64,000 bases of DNA from CAXXOK01 sp035353615 (lineage in GTDB: Bacteria; Bacillota; Clostridia; Christensenellales; Aristaeellaceae). The position numbers and the translations under genes were made by a program. Positions 1 to 8,532 of the stretch are shown here, in pieces. Where the stretch lies: the NCBI GenBank assembly GCA_035353615.1, contig DAOPZY010000001.1, forward strand, positions 185,169 through 249,168, read 5' to 3'. Positions within the stretch are counted from its first letter, which is position 1; every line of letters begins with the position of its first letter. The notes under the pieces are model-generated. The model ran no database searches. It saw only the letters and a program-made list of their open reading frames with translations, and had not been told where the DNA came from.

Positions 1-1
1 C

Positions 2-760
2 AATGAGCTTTTTCAGCAAAGCGTATACCTGACCCCGGAAATACAGCAGGTGCTGGAACGGTTCCGCTACCTGCTCAGCAAGCAGGAAGTGGTCAGCCTG
101 TCCAAAAAGCAGGCCGAATATCTTGCCCTGCAAAACCAGATTAACCCGCATTTTTTGTACAATACGCTGGAGGCGATCCGCGGCGACGCGCTGGACGCGG
201 GGCAGGATGGCATCGCCAAAACCGCGGAAGCGCTGGCCACCTATTTCCGGTACACCATTACCGAAATGGGCGATCTGGTTACGGTGGAAGATGAACTTAA
301 CAACATCGACAGTTATTTTACCATCCAGCGCTACCGCTTTGACGATAAGCTCAAAATCAGCGTCGTGGCGGAGGAGGAGAGCGTATACCGCTGCCAGATT
401 CCCAAGCTGACGTTTCAGCCCATTGTGGAAAACGCGATCTTTCACGGGCTGGAAAGCAAGAGCGGCGACGGGCTGATTACCATCCGGCTGGAAGCGACGC
501 AGTCCCGCATCCTCATCAGCATCAAGGATAACGGCGTAGGCATGTCCCAGGAGGATGTGAACCGGATCAACGAGAAGCTGGAAAAGGTCAAGGTCAGCTA
601 CATCAGCGATGAAAAACACGCGCGCGGCGGCATCGCCCTGCGCAATGTGGCGCAGCGGATCAAGCTGCTGTTTGGCGAGGAATACGGTTTGCAACTGTAC
701 AGCACCCTGGGGGTGGGCACGGAGGTTGTGATTAACCTGCCCCGGATGACGCAGGGCTAG
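2..760 (+). CDS. YesM/LytS-type sensor histidine kinase, C-terminal part (5' end outside window)
   Basis: This is the cytoplasmic kinase half of a membrane sensor histidine kinase of the YesM family, which normally pairs with an AraC-type response regulator. The frame is open to the window edge, so the sensor and membrane part and the true start lie upstream; the GTG at 50 is internal. The phosphoacceptor box reads INPHFLYNTLE, with the His codon at 149-151, and is followed by the ATPase N box (QPIVENAIFHGLE) and the G box (DNGVGM). The protein ends with a GVGTEVVINLP strand typical of the HATPase_c domain. The next gene starts 15 bases downstream and is probably cotranscribed. The signal sensed cannot be read from this fragment. 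Confidence 0.9.
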   Translation, partial: NELFQQSVYLTPEIQQVLERFRYLLSKQEVVSLSKKQAEYLALQNQINPHFLYNTLEAIRGDALDAGQDGIAKTAEALATYFRYTITEMGDLVTVEDELNNIDSYFTIQRYRFDDKLKISVVAEEESVYRCQIPKLTFQPIVENAIFHGLESKSGDGLITIRLEATQSRILISIKDNGVGMSQEDVNRINEKLEKVKVSYISDEKHARGGIALRNVAQRIKLLFGEEYGLQLYSTLGVGTEVVINLPRMTQG

Positions 761-775
761 AAGGGCGACGAGATT

Positions 776-2200
776 TTGAAAACGGAGCGTTTGCGCATTG
801 AAAACGGCAGGGTGGACGCCGGAGCTTACGGCTCGCTGAACGGCGTCTATCTTCGTTTGGTCGCGGGGCAAACGCTGGCGGTTGTGTTCGCCAACCTGCA
901 CGAAAAGGAAACGTTCATCCGCGCCATGCGCGGCGACGAGGCGTTTTCGCAGGGCCGCATCGATCTGGACGACGCGCCTGTCGCCCATCCGCTGCAAATC
1001 CGCGAAGGGGTTCACGTGATTCACAAGGCCAGCGCGCTCATGACTCAGTTAAGCATTCTGGAAAACGTGTTCTACCAGAACCTTTCCACCTTTGTGTTTC
1101 AAAAGCAGACCTATCGGGAAATCCTCAGCGACGTGATGGAGGAGTTCGCCATCCCGGTGGACCCCGACACGCCCGTCGCGCGGCTGACCCATGCCGAAAC
1201 CATCTGGATTGAACTGCTCAAAGCCTATGTCATGAAGCGCCACGTGATTGTGCTGGCCGATATTTCCTACTACCTGACAGGAGTGGAAATGGAAGCCATG
1301 TTTGCCATGGTGCAAAAAATGAAGGAGCGCGGGTACGCCTTCATCCTGATTGACAGCGTTCGCAGCTTGCTGATGGAGCACGCCGATTGGTTTTGCTTTA
1401 TCCGGCAGGGGCGAACAGGCGGCTTTTTTGCCCCCGCGGAGCTGAACGAGGAGGTTTTTCGGCGCATCCTGTGGCAGGATGCGGAGCGGATGTCCGTGCC
1501 GGCCGGCAACCAGCGTTATTACCAGAAAAGCCCGGCCGACTGCGCGCGGCTTACGTTTGCCAACGTAAGCTTCGGAACGCTTCACGGGCTGAATTTCGAG
1601 GTGTATCGGGGCAAGCTGCTCAAACTGATCTACCTTGAGGAAAAAGACGGCGACGCGCTGCTGACGGTGCTCCGGGGAGAACAGGCGCCTGCCGAGGGGC
1701 GCGTGATGCTTTCCGGGCGCGCATACCGGCCTAAAGGGGTCAGCGGCGCACAAAAGCAGGGGTTGTGCTTTATTGAGGATAATCCTGTCGAAAATCTGCT
1801 GATCCCGCAAATGAGCGTATTGGATAACCTCGGGCTTGCGCTGTGGCGCAAATCCAAGTGGCTGTGGCTGCGCAGGCAGGAGCAGCGAAGCCTGCGCCAA
1901 ACCCTCGCGGAAACCTGCGGGGAGGACCTTTGGGAAATTCCTGTTGAAATGCTGACCCCGGTTCAGGCTCAAAAGCTGGTATACGGCAAATGGCTGGTGT
2001 TTAACCCGGCGGCGGTGGTATGCGTCAACCCCTTTACGGGCATGGATTATCAGGTGGACAGCGTTACCGAGTCGATGCTCCAGCGGATTCTCGCCAAAGG
2101 CATTGCCGTGCTGATTGTGGCAAGCTATCTACCCGCGATGGCAACGCAGGGGGAGACGCTCTATCTGGTGGAGGGTCGCCTGACCGACCGTGAGCCGTGA
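776..2200 (+). CDS. Degenerate double ABC-ATPase (RbsA/MglA-like) without catalytic motifs
   Basis: The 474-residue protein has the layout of a sugar or nucleoside importer ATPase with two fused ABC domains (RbsA, MglA, XylG), but every nucleotide-handling motif is lost. The first Walker A position reads VVFANLHEKETF instead of GxxGxGKS. The signature is LTHAETIW instead of LSGGQ, and Walker B reads VIVLADIS instead of a strand ending in DEPT. In the second half the equivalents are LIYLEEKDGDALL, LTPVQAQK and VVCVNPFTG. Strand and helix spacing still match the family, so it is a pseudo-ATPase rather than a broken gene, with no stops or frameshifts. It starts with TTG behind an AAGGG ribosome site, 15 bases after the kinase gene. 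A regulatory or scaffold role with that two-component system is inferred. Confidence 0.7.
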   Translation: MKTERLRIENGRVDAGAYGSLNGVYLRLVAGQTLAVVFANLHEKETFIRAMRGDEAFSQGRIDLDDAPVAHPLQIREGVHVIHKASALMTQLSILENVFYQNLSTFVFQKQTYREILSDVMEEFAIPVDPDTPVARLTHAETIWIELLKAYVMKRHVIVLADISYYLTGVEMEAMFAMVQKMKERGYAFILIDSVRSLLMEHADWFCFIRQGRTGGFFAPAELNEEVFRRILWQDAERMSVPAGNQRYYQKSPADCARLTFANVSFGTLHGLNFEVYRGKLLKLIYLEEKDGDALLTVLRGEQAPAEGRVMLSGRAYRPKGVSGAQKQGLCFIEDNPVENLLIPQMSVLDNLGLALWRKSKWLWLRRQEQRSLRQTLAETCGEDLWEIPVEMLTPVQAQKLVYGKWLVFNPAAVVCVNPFTGMDYQVDSVTESMLQRILAKGIAVLIVASYLPAMATQGETLYLVEGRLTDREP

Positions 2201-2292
2201 GGCGCAATCCGTTTTTCGGCGCTGAAAACAGTTCCGCGCTCAAACCCGTTCTACGCCTGAATCTTACGCCGCGCATTGCGGATCGATGCCAG

Positions 2293-3036
2293 TTACTGCT
2301 TCGAAGCGGCGGCTTCCGCATCGCCCGCGCTCAGCACGCCCGTGATTTCCAGCGCGGTAACATCCGCGGCGCTTTCCGGTTCGCCGTTAAAATATACGCA
2401 CACGCTCAGCCCATCGGCCGGTTGTTGAACAAGCTGTGTTTGCGCGTTGAGCATTATCCGGTGCGCGACGCCCTGATCGTCCGTTAGCACAAAGCCATCC
2501 TCCGCCACCTTGCTAGCCACGCCTTCCAAAACCGGCACTACCGTTTGCAACGCTTCAATCTGCGGCGGCATGCTCAGCGCCATGATCCCGCTGTAATAAA
2601 CGGTAATTGGCACATTCAGGAATACGGGCGCAAGCTGCGCGTCCGTATGCACCATCACGGTGCCCAGCACAGAATCCCCCTTGACCACATAGCCGTTTTG
2701 GAGAATTTCGCTCACCGTTCCCTTCACCCAGTAGCACTCCACCGTGTCGGCGGTCGCCTGCGGGGGGTTGTCCCCGGTCATCGCCCCGCTGTAGCGCACA
2801 AACACATATTGACCAACCGCCATACTCGCTTTTTCGGCGTTTCCTTTATAAACTGTCCGCCCCTCCTCCAGGATCACGCGCACCGCACCGTTGGCTAGAT
2901 CGTTCATCACTAAGGACGACTCCCCCACCTCGGTAATCAAACCCTGCAAGGAACCGCTATCCGCCTGTTGCGCCAAACCGGCGGAAACCGTCAGGGCAAG
3001 CGCGGCACACAGCCAAAGGCTTAACCATTTTTTCAT
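2293..3036 (-). CDS. Secreted protein with three tandem beta-barrel-like repeats
   Basis: The 247-residue protein starts at the ATG at 3036, preceded by an AAAGGGGG ribosome site; the frame is open further upstream but no site supports that. It begins with a signal peptide (MKKWLSLWLCAALALTVSAG, then LAQQ), with a signal peptidase I type cut and no lipobox. The mature part has three related segments of about 65 residues. Two carry a YSGxM...PPQ stretch (VRYSGAMTGDNPPQ and VYYSGIMALSMPPQ); the third is shorter (VYFNGEPESAADV). Each segment opens with a G-V/I-x-E/K-V strand, which suggests small OB-like barrels. I do not recognise a function. It converges with the pseudo-ABC gene. Confidence 0.7.
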   Translation of the reverse strand: MKKWLSLWLCAALALTVSAGLAQQADSGSLQGLITEVGESSLVMNDLANGAVRVILEEGRTVYKGNAEKASMAVGQYVFVRYSGAMTGDNPPQATADTVECYWVKGTVSEILQNGYVVKGDSVLGTVMVHTDAQLAPVFLNVPITVYYSGIMALSMPPQIEALQTVVPVLEGVASKVAEDGFVLTDDQGVAHRIMLNAQTQLVQQPADGLSVCVYFNGEPESAADVTALEITGVLSAGDAEAAASKQ

Positions 3037-3340
3037 TGAAAAAACCCCCTTTAAGCGTTTCCATCCGCTTAGACGAGTGATCTGCCGATTGGTTCCCGTA
3101 TTTCCCGGTTGTCCTTTTTTGCGGCGTTTGAATCGCGGAAAGTCGGGTATAAAGCGGGATATCATTTTTGGGTTCACGCACGCTTTGCGAACCGTGGCCG
3201 CCGCGATCCGCTCGCCTTTGCCCCACCGTGTCGGTTATCCGCTAATGTATTCCTTTCCCCGGTTTTTTAAGCCGCGCTCCGACGCTGGCGCGGCGGTTTT
3301 GCCAAAGGCTCACCGTTTTTTTCCCTTTCGGCAAATTACA

Positions 3341-3369
3341 TTGACATCTCTCCCCGAGGCTGGTAAAAT
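3341..3369 (+). promoter_or_regulatory. Sigma-A promoter of guaB
   Basis: A TTGACA -35 box (3341-3346) is separated by 17 bases from a TAAAAT -10 box (3364-3369). Transcription would start near 3376, leaving a leader of under 30 bases. That leaves no room for a purine riboswitch. Confidence 0.8.
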
Positions 3370-3402
3370 AGCCGCAATCTAATGAATGAAAGGATGAGGA
3401 CA

Positions 3403-4869
3403 ATGCTGGAAGAGAACCTCCGGACAGGGCTGACCTTTGATGATGTGCTGCTGATCCCCGCCGAAAGCAACACCCTGCCGCGCAATGTGGATACCACCGT
3501 ACAGCTAACGCCGACGGTGAAACTGAACATTCCCTTGCTCTCTGCCGCCATGGATACCGTAACCGACGCTCGCATGGCCATTGCCATGGCACGCGAGGGC
3601 GGGCTGGGGATTATCCATAAGAACATGACCATCGAGGAGCAAGCCGCTCAGGTCGATAAGGTCAAGCGCAGCGAGCATGGCGTGATTACCGATCCGTTCT
3701 ACCTTTCCCCCGATCACCTGATCCGGGACGCCGAAGCCCTGATGGCCCGGTACCGCATCAGCGGCGTGCCCATTACGCGGGGTAAAAAGCTGGTGGGGAT
3801 CCTCACCAACCGGGACCTGCGCTTTGAAACCGATGACAGCCGCCGCATCGAAGAAGTGATGACCAGCAAAAACCTGATTACCGCGCCGGTCGGCACCACG
3901 CTGGAGGAAGCCAAAAAGCTACTCGCTGCGCACCGCATTGAAAAGCTCCCGATTGTGAACGATCAGTACGAGCTTTGCGGTCTGATTACCATTAAGGATA
4001 TCGAAAAAACCTCCAAATACCCCAATTCCGCCAAAGACCCGAACGGTCGCCTGCTTTGCGGGGCTGCCGTGGGCATCACCGGCGATTGTCTGGAACGCGT
4101 CGAAAAACTGATTGCCGCCAAGGTGGATATTATTTCGATTGACACCGCGCACGGCCACAGCAAGGGCGCGATTGAGATTATGCAAAAAATCCGCGCCGCA
4201 TACCCCACCCTGCCGGTGATCGCGGGCAACGTTGCCACGCAGGAAGCCACCAAAGCGCTGATTCAGGCAGGGGCAAGCTGCATCAAGGTTGGCATCGGCC
4301 CGGGCAGCATTTGCACCACGCGCGTGGTTTCCGGCATTGGCGTGCCGCAGATTACCGCTGTTGCAGATTGTGCCAAAGAGGCCCAAAAGCACGGCGTAAC
4401 CGTGATTGCGGATGGCGGCATCAAATACTCCGGCGACATTCCCAAGGCAATCGCCGCGGGCGCGCACGCGGTGATGATCGGCAGCCTGCTTGCGGGCGTG
4501 GATGAAAGCCCCGGCGAAATGGAAATATATCAGGGCCGCAGTTTCAAGGTCTACCGTGGCATGGGCAGCCTGGGCGCCATGCAGCAGGCCCACGGGAGCA
4601 GCGACCGCTATTTTCAGGAAAACGCGCCCAAACTGGTGCCGGAGGGCGTCGAAGGCCGCGTGCCGTATAAAGGGCCTCTGTCTGACACGGTGTTCCAATT
4701 GATCGGCGGGTTGCGAGCCGGCATGTTCTACTGCGGCACCTCAACCATCAACGAACTGCGGGAAAACGGCCATTTCATCCGGATCACCGGCGCGGGCTTG
4801 CAGGAAAGCCACCCGCACGATATTTCCATCACCAAGGAAAGCCCGAACTATTCCCGACAGGGAATGTAA
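3403..4869 (+). CDS. guaB: IMP dehydrogenase
   Basis: IMP dehydrogenase oxidises IMP to XMP with NAD+, the committed step of guanine nucleotide synthesis in the cytoplasm. The start is set at the ATG at 3403 because GGATGAGG lies just upstream; an ATG at 3382 has no ribosome site. The resulting 488 residues match the family. The barrel opens with GLTFDDVLLIPAES. Two CBS domains follow around residues 95-205. The catalytic loop GPGSICTTRVVSG carries the nucleophile at Cys304, and the flap region with YRGMGSLGAM follows. The gene stands alone between its own promoter and terminator. Confidence 0.97.
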   Translation: MLEENLRTGLTFDDVLLIPAESNTLPRNVDTTVQLTPTVKLNIPLLSAAMDTVTDARMAIAMAREGGLGIIHKNMTIEEQAAQVDKVKRSEHGVITDPFYLSPDHLIRDAEALMARYRISGVPITRGKKLVGILTNRDLRFETDDSRRIEEVMTSKNLITAPVGTTLEEAKKLLAAHRIEKLPIVNDQYELCGLITIKDIEKTSKYPNSAKDPNGRLLCGAAVGITGDCLERVEKLIAAKVDIISIDTAHGHSKGAIEIMQKIRAAYPTLPVIAGNVATQEATKALIQAGASCIKVGIGPGSICTTRVVSGIGVPQITAVADCAKEAQKHGVTVIADGGIKYSGDIPKAIAAGAHAVMIGSLLAGVDESPGEMEIYQGRSFKVYRGMGSLGAMQQAHGSSDRYFQENAPKLVPEGVEGRVPYKGPLSDTVFQLIGGLRAGMFYCGTSTINELRENGHFIRITGAGLQESHPHDISITKESPNYSRQGM

Positions 4870-4884
4870 GGATTGCTGCATCAA

Positions 4885-4920
4885 GGCCGCCGGAACAAGG
4901 TTTCCGGCGGCCTTTTTATA
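4885..4920 (+). terminator. Rho-independent terminator of guaB
   Basis: An 11-bp perfect GC-rich stem (4885-4895 with 4902-4912) and a 6-base loop are followed by TTTTT. It lies 15 bases after the guaB stop. The recQ stop is about 70 bases further on, on the opposite strand. Confidence 0.92.
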
Positions 4921-4987
4921 TCGAAAACCTTTGCCGCAACGCCAATTTCACAGCGGTCTGCAAAAATGCCGAGGGTTACTGCGCGGT

Positions 4988-6724
4988 TCACTCCGTTAGC
5001 CCAAGCCGTTTCAATCGCATCCGGATCGCGTATGCGGAGCGTTCATACTCCTCGCATAGTTCGCTGATAGTCGCGTTATTTTCAAAAGCCGCCTTCAAAC
5101 GCGCATCCTCTGCATCCGTCCACGGTTTTCCGGCGTTATTCCATTTCTCTTTCGCTGGGCGACGGTCGCTTTCCGCTTCCGTACGGCGCGGCGGTTCATA
5201 CGCCATACCGTCACGGCGGCAAATCAGTTCCAGAAACGTATCGCCGTACTGGTCGCGCTTTCTCTCCCCTATGCCGGCCACGCGCAGCAAATCATCCCAG
5301 GTATGCGGTCGGCGAAACGTCATATCCCGCAAGGTCGCATCCGTAAAGATCACATAGGCGGGCACGCGTTTTTCGGCGGCCAGGCGCTGGCGTTCCTCCT
5401 TCAACGCCTGATAAAGCTCCGCATCCAGCGCTTCATCTTCCGGGTGGCTGCGCTTGAACAGGGTCCGGGCCTGCGGCTTTTCCCGCGCCGTGTCCACCTC
5501 AAAGGGGGCGCCCTCGCATACGGAACAGTGGTCGCAGCAATCGCCCGCGTTTTCCCCAAAATACCGGAGAATTGCCTGCCTTAAACAGGTTTTGGATGTG
5601 CTGTAAAACGTCATGCGTTTGAGGCGTTCCACATCGCGCAGGTATAGCGCCTCCTGCTCATCGGGCGAAAGTTCCGGGTTTGGCTCGCTGTGTTCCAGCA
5701 TCCACCGGGCCGTCATCACATCCTGACCGCCGTACAGCAGCACACAATCCGCGGGGCTTCCGTCCCGCCCGGCGCGCCCCGCCTCCTGATAGTAATTTTC
5801 AAGGCAGCGCGGCATATTATAATGCGCCACAAAACTCACGTCGGATTTATCAATCCCCATGCCAAAGGCGTTGGTCGCCACAATCACGCTGCAACGGTCA
5901 AACTGAAAATCATCCTGATTGCGCATCCGTTCCGCATCGTCCAGCCCAGCATGGTACCGCGTCGCAGAAACGCCCTCCGCCTTCAGCCGCTCGCAAACCT
6001 CCTCGACCGTTTTGCGGGTAGCGCAGTACACAATACCGCTTTCCCCCGCGTGCTTGCGCACAATCTCCATCAGCGCGGCAAATTTATCGGTCGGTTTCAT
6101 ATTGGCAAAGCGCAGGTTCGGCCGATCAAATCCGGTAACCACGGTGAGCGGCTTTTCAAGGCGGAGCATGCGAACCATATCTTCCTTCACCTGCGGGGTC
6201 GCCGTTGCGGTAAACGCGCCTACCGGAGGCCGTACGGGCAAATGCTTGATAAAATCTGCAATTTTCAGGTAACTGGGGCGGAAATCCTGCCCCCATTGGG
6301 ACACACAGTGCGCCTCGTCCACAGCGATCAATGAAATGCTCGCATTTTGAGCAAACGCCTGAAATTCGGGCACATCCAGCCTTTCCGGCGCAACGTAAAC
6401 CATGCGGTACCAGCCAAGCCCGGCGCGTCGCAACGCCTCGCGCTGCTGCGCAGGGGTCAGCGAGCTGTTAATATAGGCCGCCGGCACCCCCGCCGCCTTG
6501 AGCGCGGCCACCTGATCCTTCATCAGGGAAATCAGCGGGGACACAATCAACGCTACGCCTTCGCGCAGGAGCGCGGGCACCTGATAGCATACGGATTTGC
6601 CAGCCCCTGTGGGCATAATGCCCAGCGCATCGCCCCCGGCCAACAATTGGTCGATCAGCGCCTCCTGACCCTCGCGGAAAGCGTCATAACCAAAAACCAG
6701 TTTCAGGCATTCCTGCTTTGTCAT
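4988..6724 (-). CDS. recQ: ATP-dependent DNA helicase RecQ
   Basis: RecQ is a 3'-5' DNA helicase acting in recombination and fork repair. The start is the ATG at 6724 behind GGGAGGGG; the frame runs further upstream without a better site. The protein has 578 residues. Walker A (GIMPTGAGKS) lies near residues 36-44 and the DEAH box (AVDEAHC) at 136-139. Helicase motif VI reads QEAGRAGRDG. A zinc-binding cluster follows (CLRQAI...CCDHCSVC). The winged-helix RQC part looks missing or very short. An HRDC-like segment (HTWDDLLRVAGIGERK) is present, and the C-terminus (WTDAEDARLKAAFENNATISEL) resembles a small Myb/HTH-like module. This is a short-form RecQ typical of Clostridia. Confidence 0.93.
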   Translation of the reverse strand: MTKQECLKLVFGYDAFREGQEALIDQLLAGGDALGIMPTGAGKSVCYQVPALLREGVALIVSPLISLMKDQVAALKAAGVPAAYINSSLTPAQQREALRRAGLGWYRMVYVAPERLDVPEFQAFAQNASISLIAVDEAHCVSQWGQDFRPSYLKIADFIKHLPVRPPVGAFTATATPQVKEDMVRMLRLEKPLTVVTGFDRPNLRFANMKPTDKFAALMEIVRKHAGESGIVYCATRKTVEEVCERLKAEGVSATRYHAGLDDAERMRNQDDFQFDRCSVIVATNAFGMGIDKSDVSFVAHYNMPRCLENYYQEAGRAGRDGSPADCVLLYGGQDVMTARWMLEHSEPNPELSPDEQEALYLRDVERLKRMTFYSTSKTCLRQAILRYFGENAGDCCDHCSVCEGAPFEVDTAREKPQARTLFKRSHPEDEALDAELYQALKEERQRLAAEKRVPAYVIFTDATLRDMTFRRPHTWDDLLRVAGIGERKRDQYGDTFLELICRRDGMAYEPPRRTEAESDRRPAKEKWNNAGKPWTDAEDARLKAAFENNATISELCEEYERSAYAIRMRLKRLGLTE

Positions 6725-6934
6725 GGTGCCCCTCCCGAAATCCATGCCGGATACAGCCGCGCCGGCTGCGCCTATGATCGGCGAAGCCGTGGCGCGTAAG
6801 ACAGGCCTGCCGGCGCAGGCCGCGACGGTAACGGATCCCCCTGATGAAAAAAGCAAACGCACAACTTCTGAAGCGCGGGGGTTGCCGCTGTGTTCATTTA
6901 TCCTGTTCGCATTCCGAGCGTTTGAAAAATGCGG

Positions 6935-7801
6935 TCAGCTTTCCGTGTCCGATTCTGCCAGCATTGCTTTTACCCGAAGCGCCGCAGCTTTTACGGCGTT
7001 CTTCCGCTCCCCCGCCTCGGTCAGCGCATCCGTGGCCTGCCGAAGGGTTTGGCCGCCCACAAGCGCGTCAAACAGCCGGGCTTCCAGCGAAAGCTCGCAG
7101 GCAGGCGCCGGAACGGCTACTGCGTCGCGCCACTCCATCACGATGCAATACTCCCCTTTTTCCGCCTTGGGGTTTGCCTGAAGGGTCTGTAACACCTCGT
7201 CCACATCACCGCGAACCGTCGCCTCAAACTTCTTGGTCAGGTCGCAACTGGCGCTCAGGTAGGTATGCGGCAGCACGGCCCGCACGCTCTCCAGCAAATC
7301 GATCACCCGGTGGGGAGATTCGTGAACCACCGCAATTTTGGATTTTGCCGCCATGTCCAGCAGTTTTGCCTGCAAATCGGATTTTTGCCGGGGTAAAAAT
7401 CCGTAAAAAGTAAACTCCTCAATGGGTAAACCACTCACACACAGCGCCGATGCCATAGCGGTTGGGCCGGGAACGGCAACCACCGGAAGGCCGCAACGGA
7501 TTGCCTCGGCAGTGAGCAGGCTGCCCGGGTCGCTGATGCAGGGAGTGCCCGCGTCAGTCGTCACCGCAACGTCGATGCCTTCGTCCAGCATCCGGCGCAC
7601 AATCTGTTCCGCCTTTACGCGCTCGTTATGCTCATGGCAGCTGGTCAGCGGCGTATGGATATCAAAAGCGGCCAGCAAGCGCTGCGTAACCCGCGTATCC
7701 TCCGCCGCGATCAGCCCCACGGCCCGCAGGGTTTCAACCGCGCGGGGCGAAAGATCGCCCAGGTTTCCAATCGGCGTAGCCACCACAAACAGCGTTGGCA
7801 T
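6935..7801 (-). CDS. rsmI: 16S rRNA (cytidine1402-2'-O)-methyltransferase RsmI
   Basis: RsmI uses S-adenosylmethionine to 2'-O-methylate C1402 in the decoding centre of 16S rRNA. The 288-residue protein shows the tetrapyrrole-methylase fold motifs: ATPIGNLGDLSPRAVETL at the N-terminus, DAGTPCISDPG, and VPGPTA in the SAM-binding region. The C-terminal extension (residues about 230-288) is the usual RsmI helical tail. The ATG at 7801 is preceded by purine-rich stretches. It lies about 210 bases upstream of recQ on the same strand. rsmH, which methylates the same nucleotide, is about 2 kb away. Confidence 0.95.
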   Translation of the reverse strand: MPTLFVVATPIGNLGDLSPRAVETLRAVGLIAAEDTRVTQRLLAAFDIHTPLTSCHEHNERVKAEQIVRRMLDEGIDVAVTTDAGTPCISDPGSLLTAEAIRCGLPVVAVPGPTAMASALCVSGLPIEEFTFYGFLPRQKSDLQAKLLDMAAKSKIAVVHESPHRVIDLLESVRAVLPHTYLSASCDLTKKFEATVRGDVDEVLQTLQANPKAEKGEYCIVMEWRDAVAVPAPACELSLEARLFDALVGGQTLRQATDALTEAGERKNAVKAAALRVKAMLAESDTES

Positions 7802-7935
7802 TGCGCTGCACCCCGTCTTTCCCTCATCAATCCTTTAACTGTACCCATCACCGAAACCGCAACCGGAACCGCCAAACCCATACCCCTTCCGGAGCGGCGC
7901 GGAGATATGCGCGCATTACCCGGACGTCTGTTTTC

Positions 7936-7941
7936 ATTATA
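7936..7941 (-). promoter_or_regulatory. Candidate -10 element for rsmI
   Basis: A perfect TATAAT on the minus strand lies about 135 bases upstream of the rsmI start. No good -35 box is visible at 16-18 bases, so this is only half of a promoter signal. Confidence 0.35.
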
Positions 7942-8060
7942 TCGCTCGCCGGAGGCCCGCAGGTAAACCCATACGAGTGCAACCGTCGCCAGTATTGACA
8001 GGCCAAAAGATCGCGCAGCGTGCCGTTCTTGCGGCACAGGGGCGCTCTGCCCCTTCGCGG

Positions 8061-8235
8061 CCTGTTCCGTCAACGGCTTATCCGTTGACGGCTCGTTCCG
8101 TTGACGGCTTGTTCCGGTGACAGCTTGTCCTGTTGGCGGCCTGTTCCGTTAACAGCCTGTTCCGGTGACAGCTTGTCCTGTTGGCGGCCTGTTCCGTTAA
8201 CAGCCTGTTCCGTTGACGGCCTGTCCTGTTGGCGA
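8061..8235. repeat. Tandem array of eleven 16-bp units
   Basis: Eleven head-to-tail units of 16 bp (one of 15 bp) fit the consensus CYTGTTCCGTTGACGG. Units begin at 8061, 8077, 8092, 8108, 8124, 8140, 8156, 8172, 8188, 8204 and 8220. Units 4-6 and 7-9 form a nearly identical 48-bp higher-order repeat, so the array grew partly by three-unit duplication. There are no spacers, so it is not a CRISPR. It lies in the gene-free stretch between rsmI and the phosphodiester glycosidase gene. Some units contain GTTAAC or GTCAAC palindromes. Confidence 0.9.
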
Positions 8236-8379
8236 CTCACCCAGCATAGGCGATACGGCCACCCCTGTCAAGTGCGCGACAGGGTAGCCCATCGGCAGCG
8301 CTTCCCGCACCGTTGCCCGAAATTCCGATCGGCTTAAGACACAGGCCGTTGACAAACCGAATTGCGTCCATAGTCGCGA

Positions 8380-8525
8380 AACCTTGGGCTTTTGGCGTCC
8401 GTGGCGCTTACGTTGAACGCATCGCCGCATCATGCCTCCGGCGGGCAAGGGGCAATGCCAACGCACCCGCAAGGGTGTTGCCCTTGACCCTTTTCGCTAC
8501 GGCGAGGGTTATTCAGCAGTCTAGG
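8380..8525. repeat. Dispersed intergenic repeat, copy 1
   Basis: This segment shares a block with other gene-free regions of the window: CTTACGTTGA, GCCTCCGGCGGGCAAGGG, GGGTGTTGCCCTTGACCC, then TTTTCGCTACGGCGAGGGTT and CAGCAGTCT. The closest relative is at 34250-34382. The intergenic stretch 7802-8532 holds this copy and the 16-bp array and otherwise shows no coding signal. Confidence 0.6.
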
Positions 8526-8532
8526 CTTTCCG

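Noticed and set aside
3180..3402. Purine riboswitch upstream of guaB
   Set aside because: The promoter at 3341-3369 leaves only about 27 bases of leader, too short for an aptamer.
8061..8235. Possible CRISPR array
   Set aside because: The units are 16 bp and directly adjacent, with no unique spacers, and no cas genes are nearby.
8101..8337. Reading frame translating the 16-bp repeats into a peptide repeat
   Set aside because: The frame exists only because the repeats avoid stops. A 48-bp period is a multiple of three, so periodicity is expected, and there is no ribosome site.
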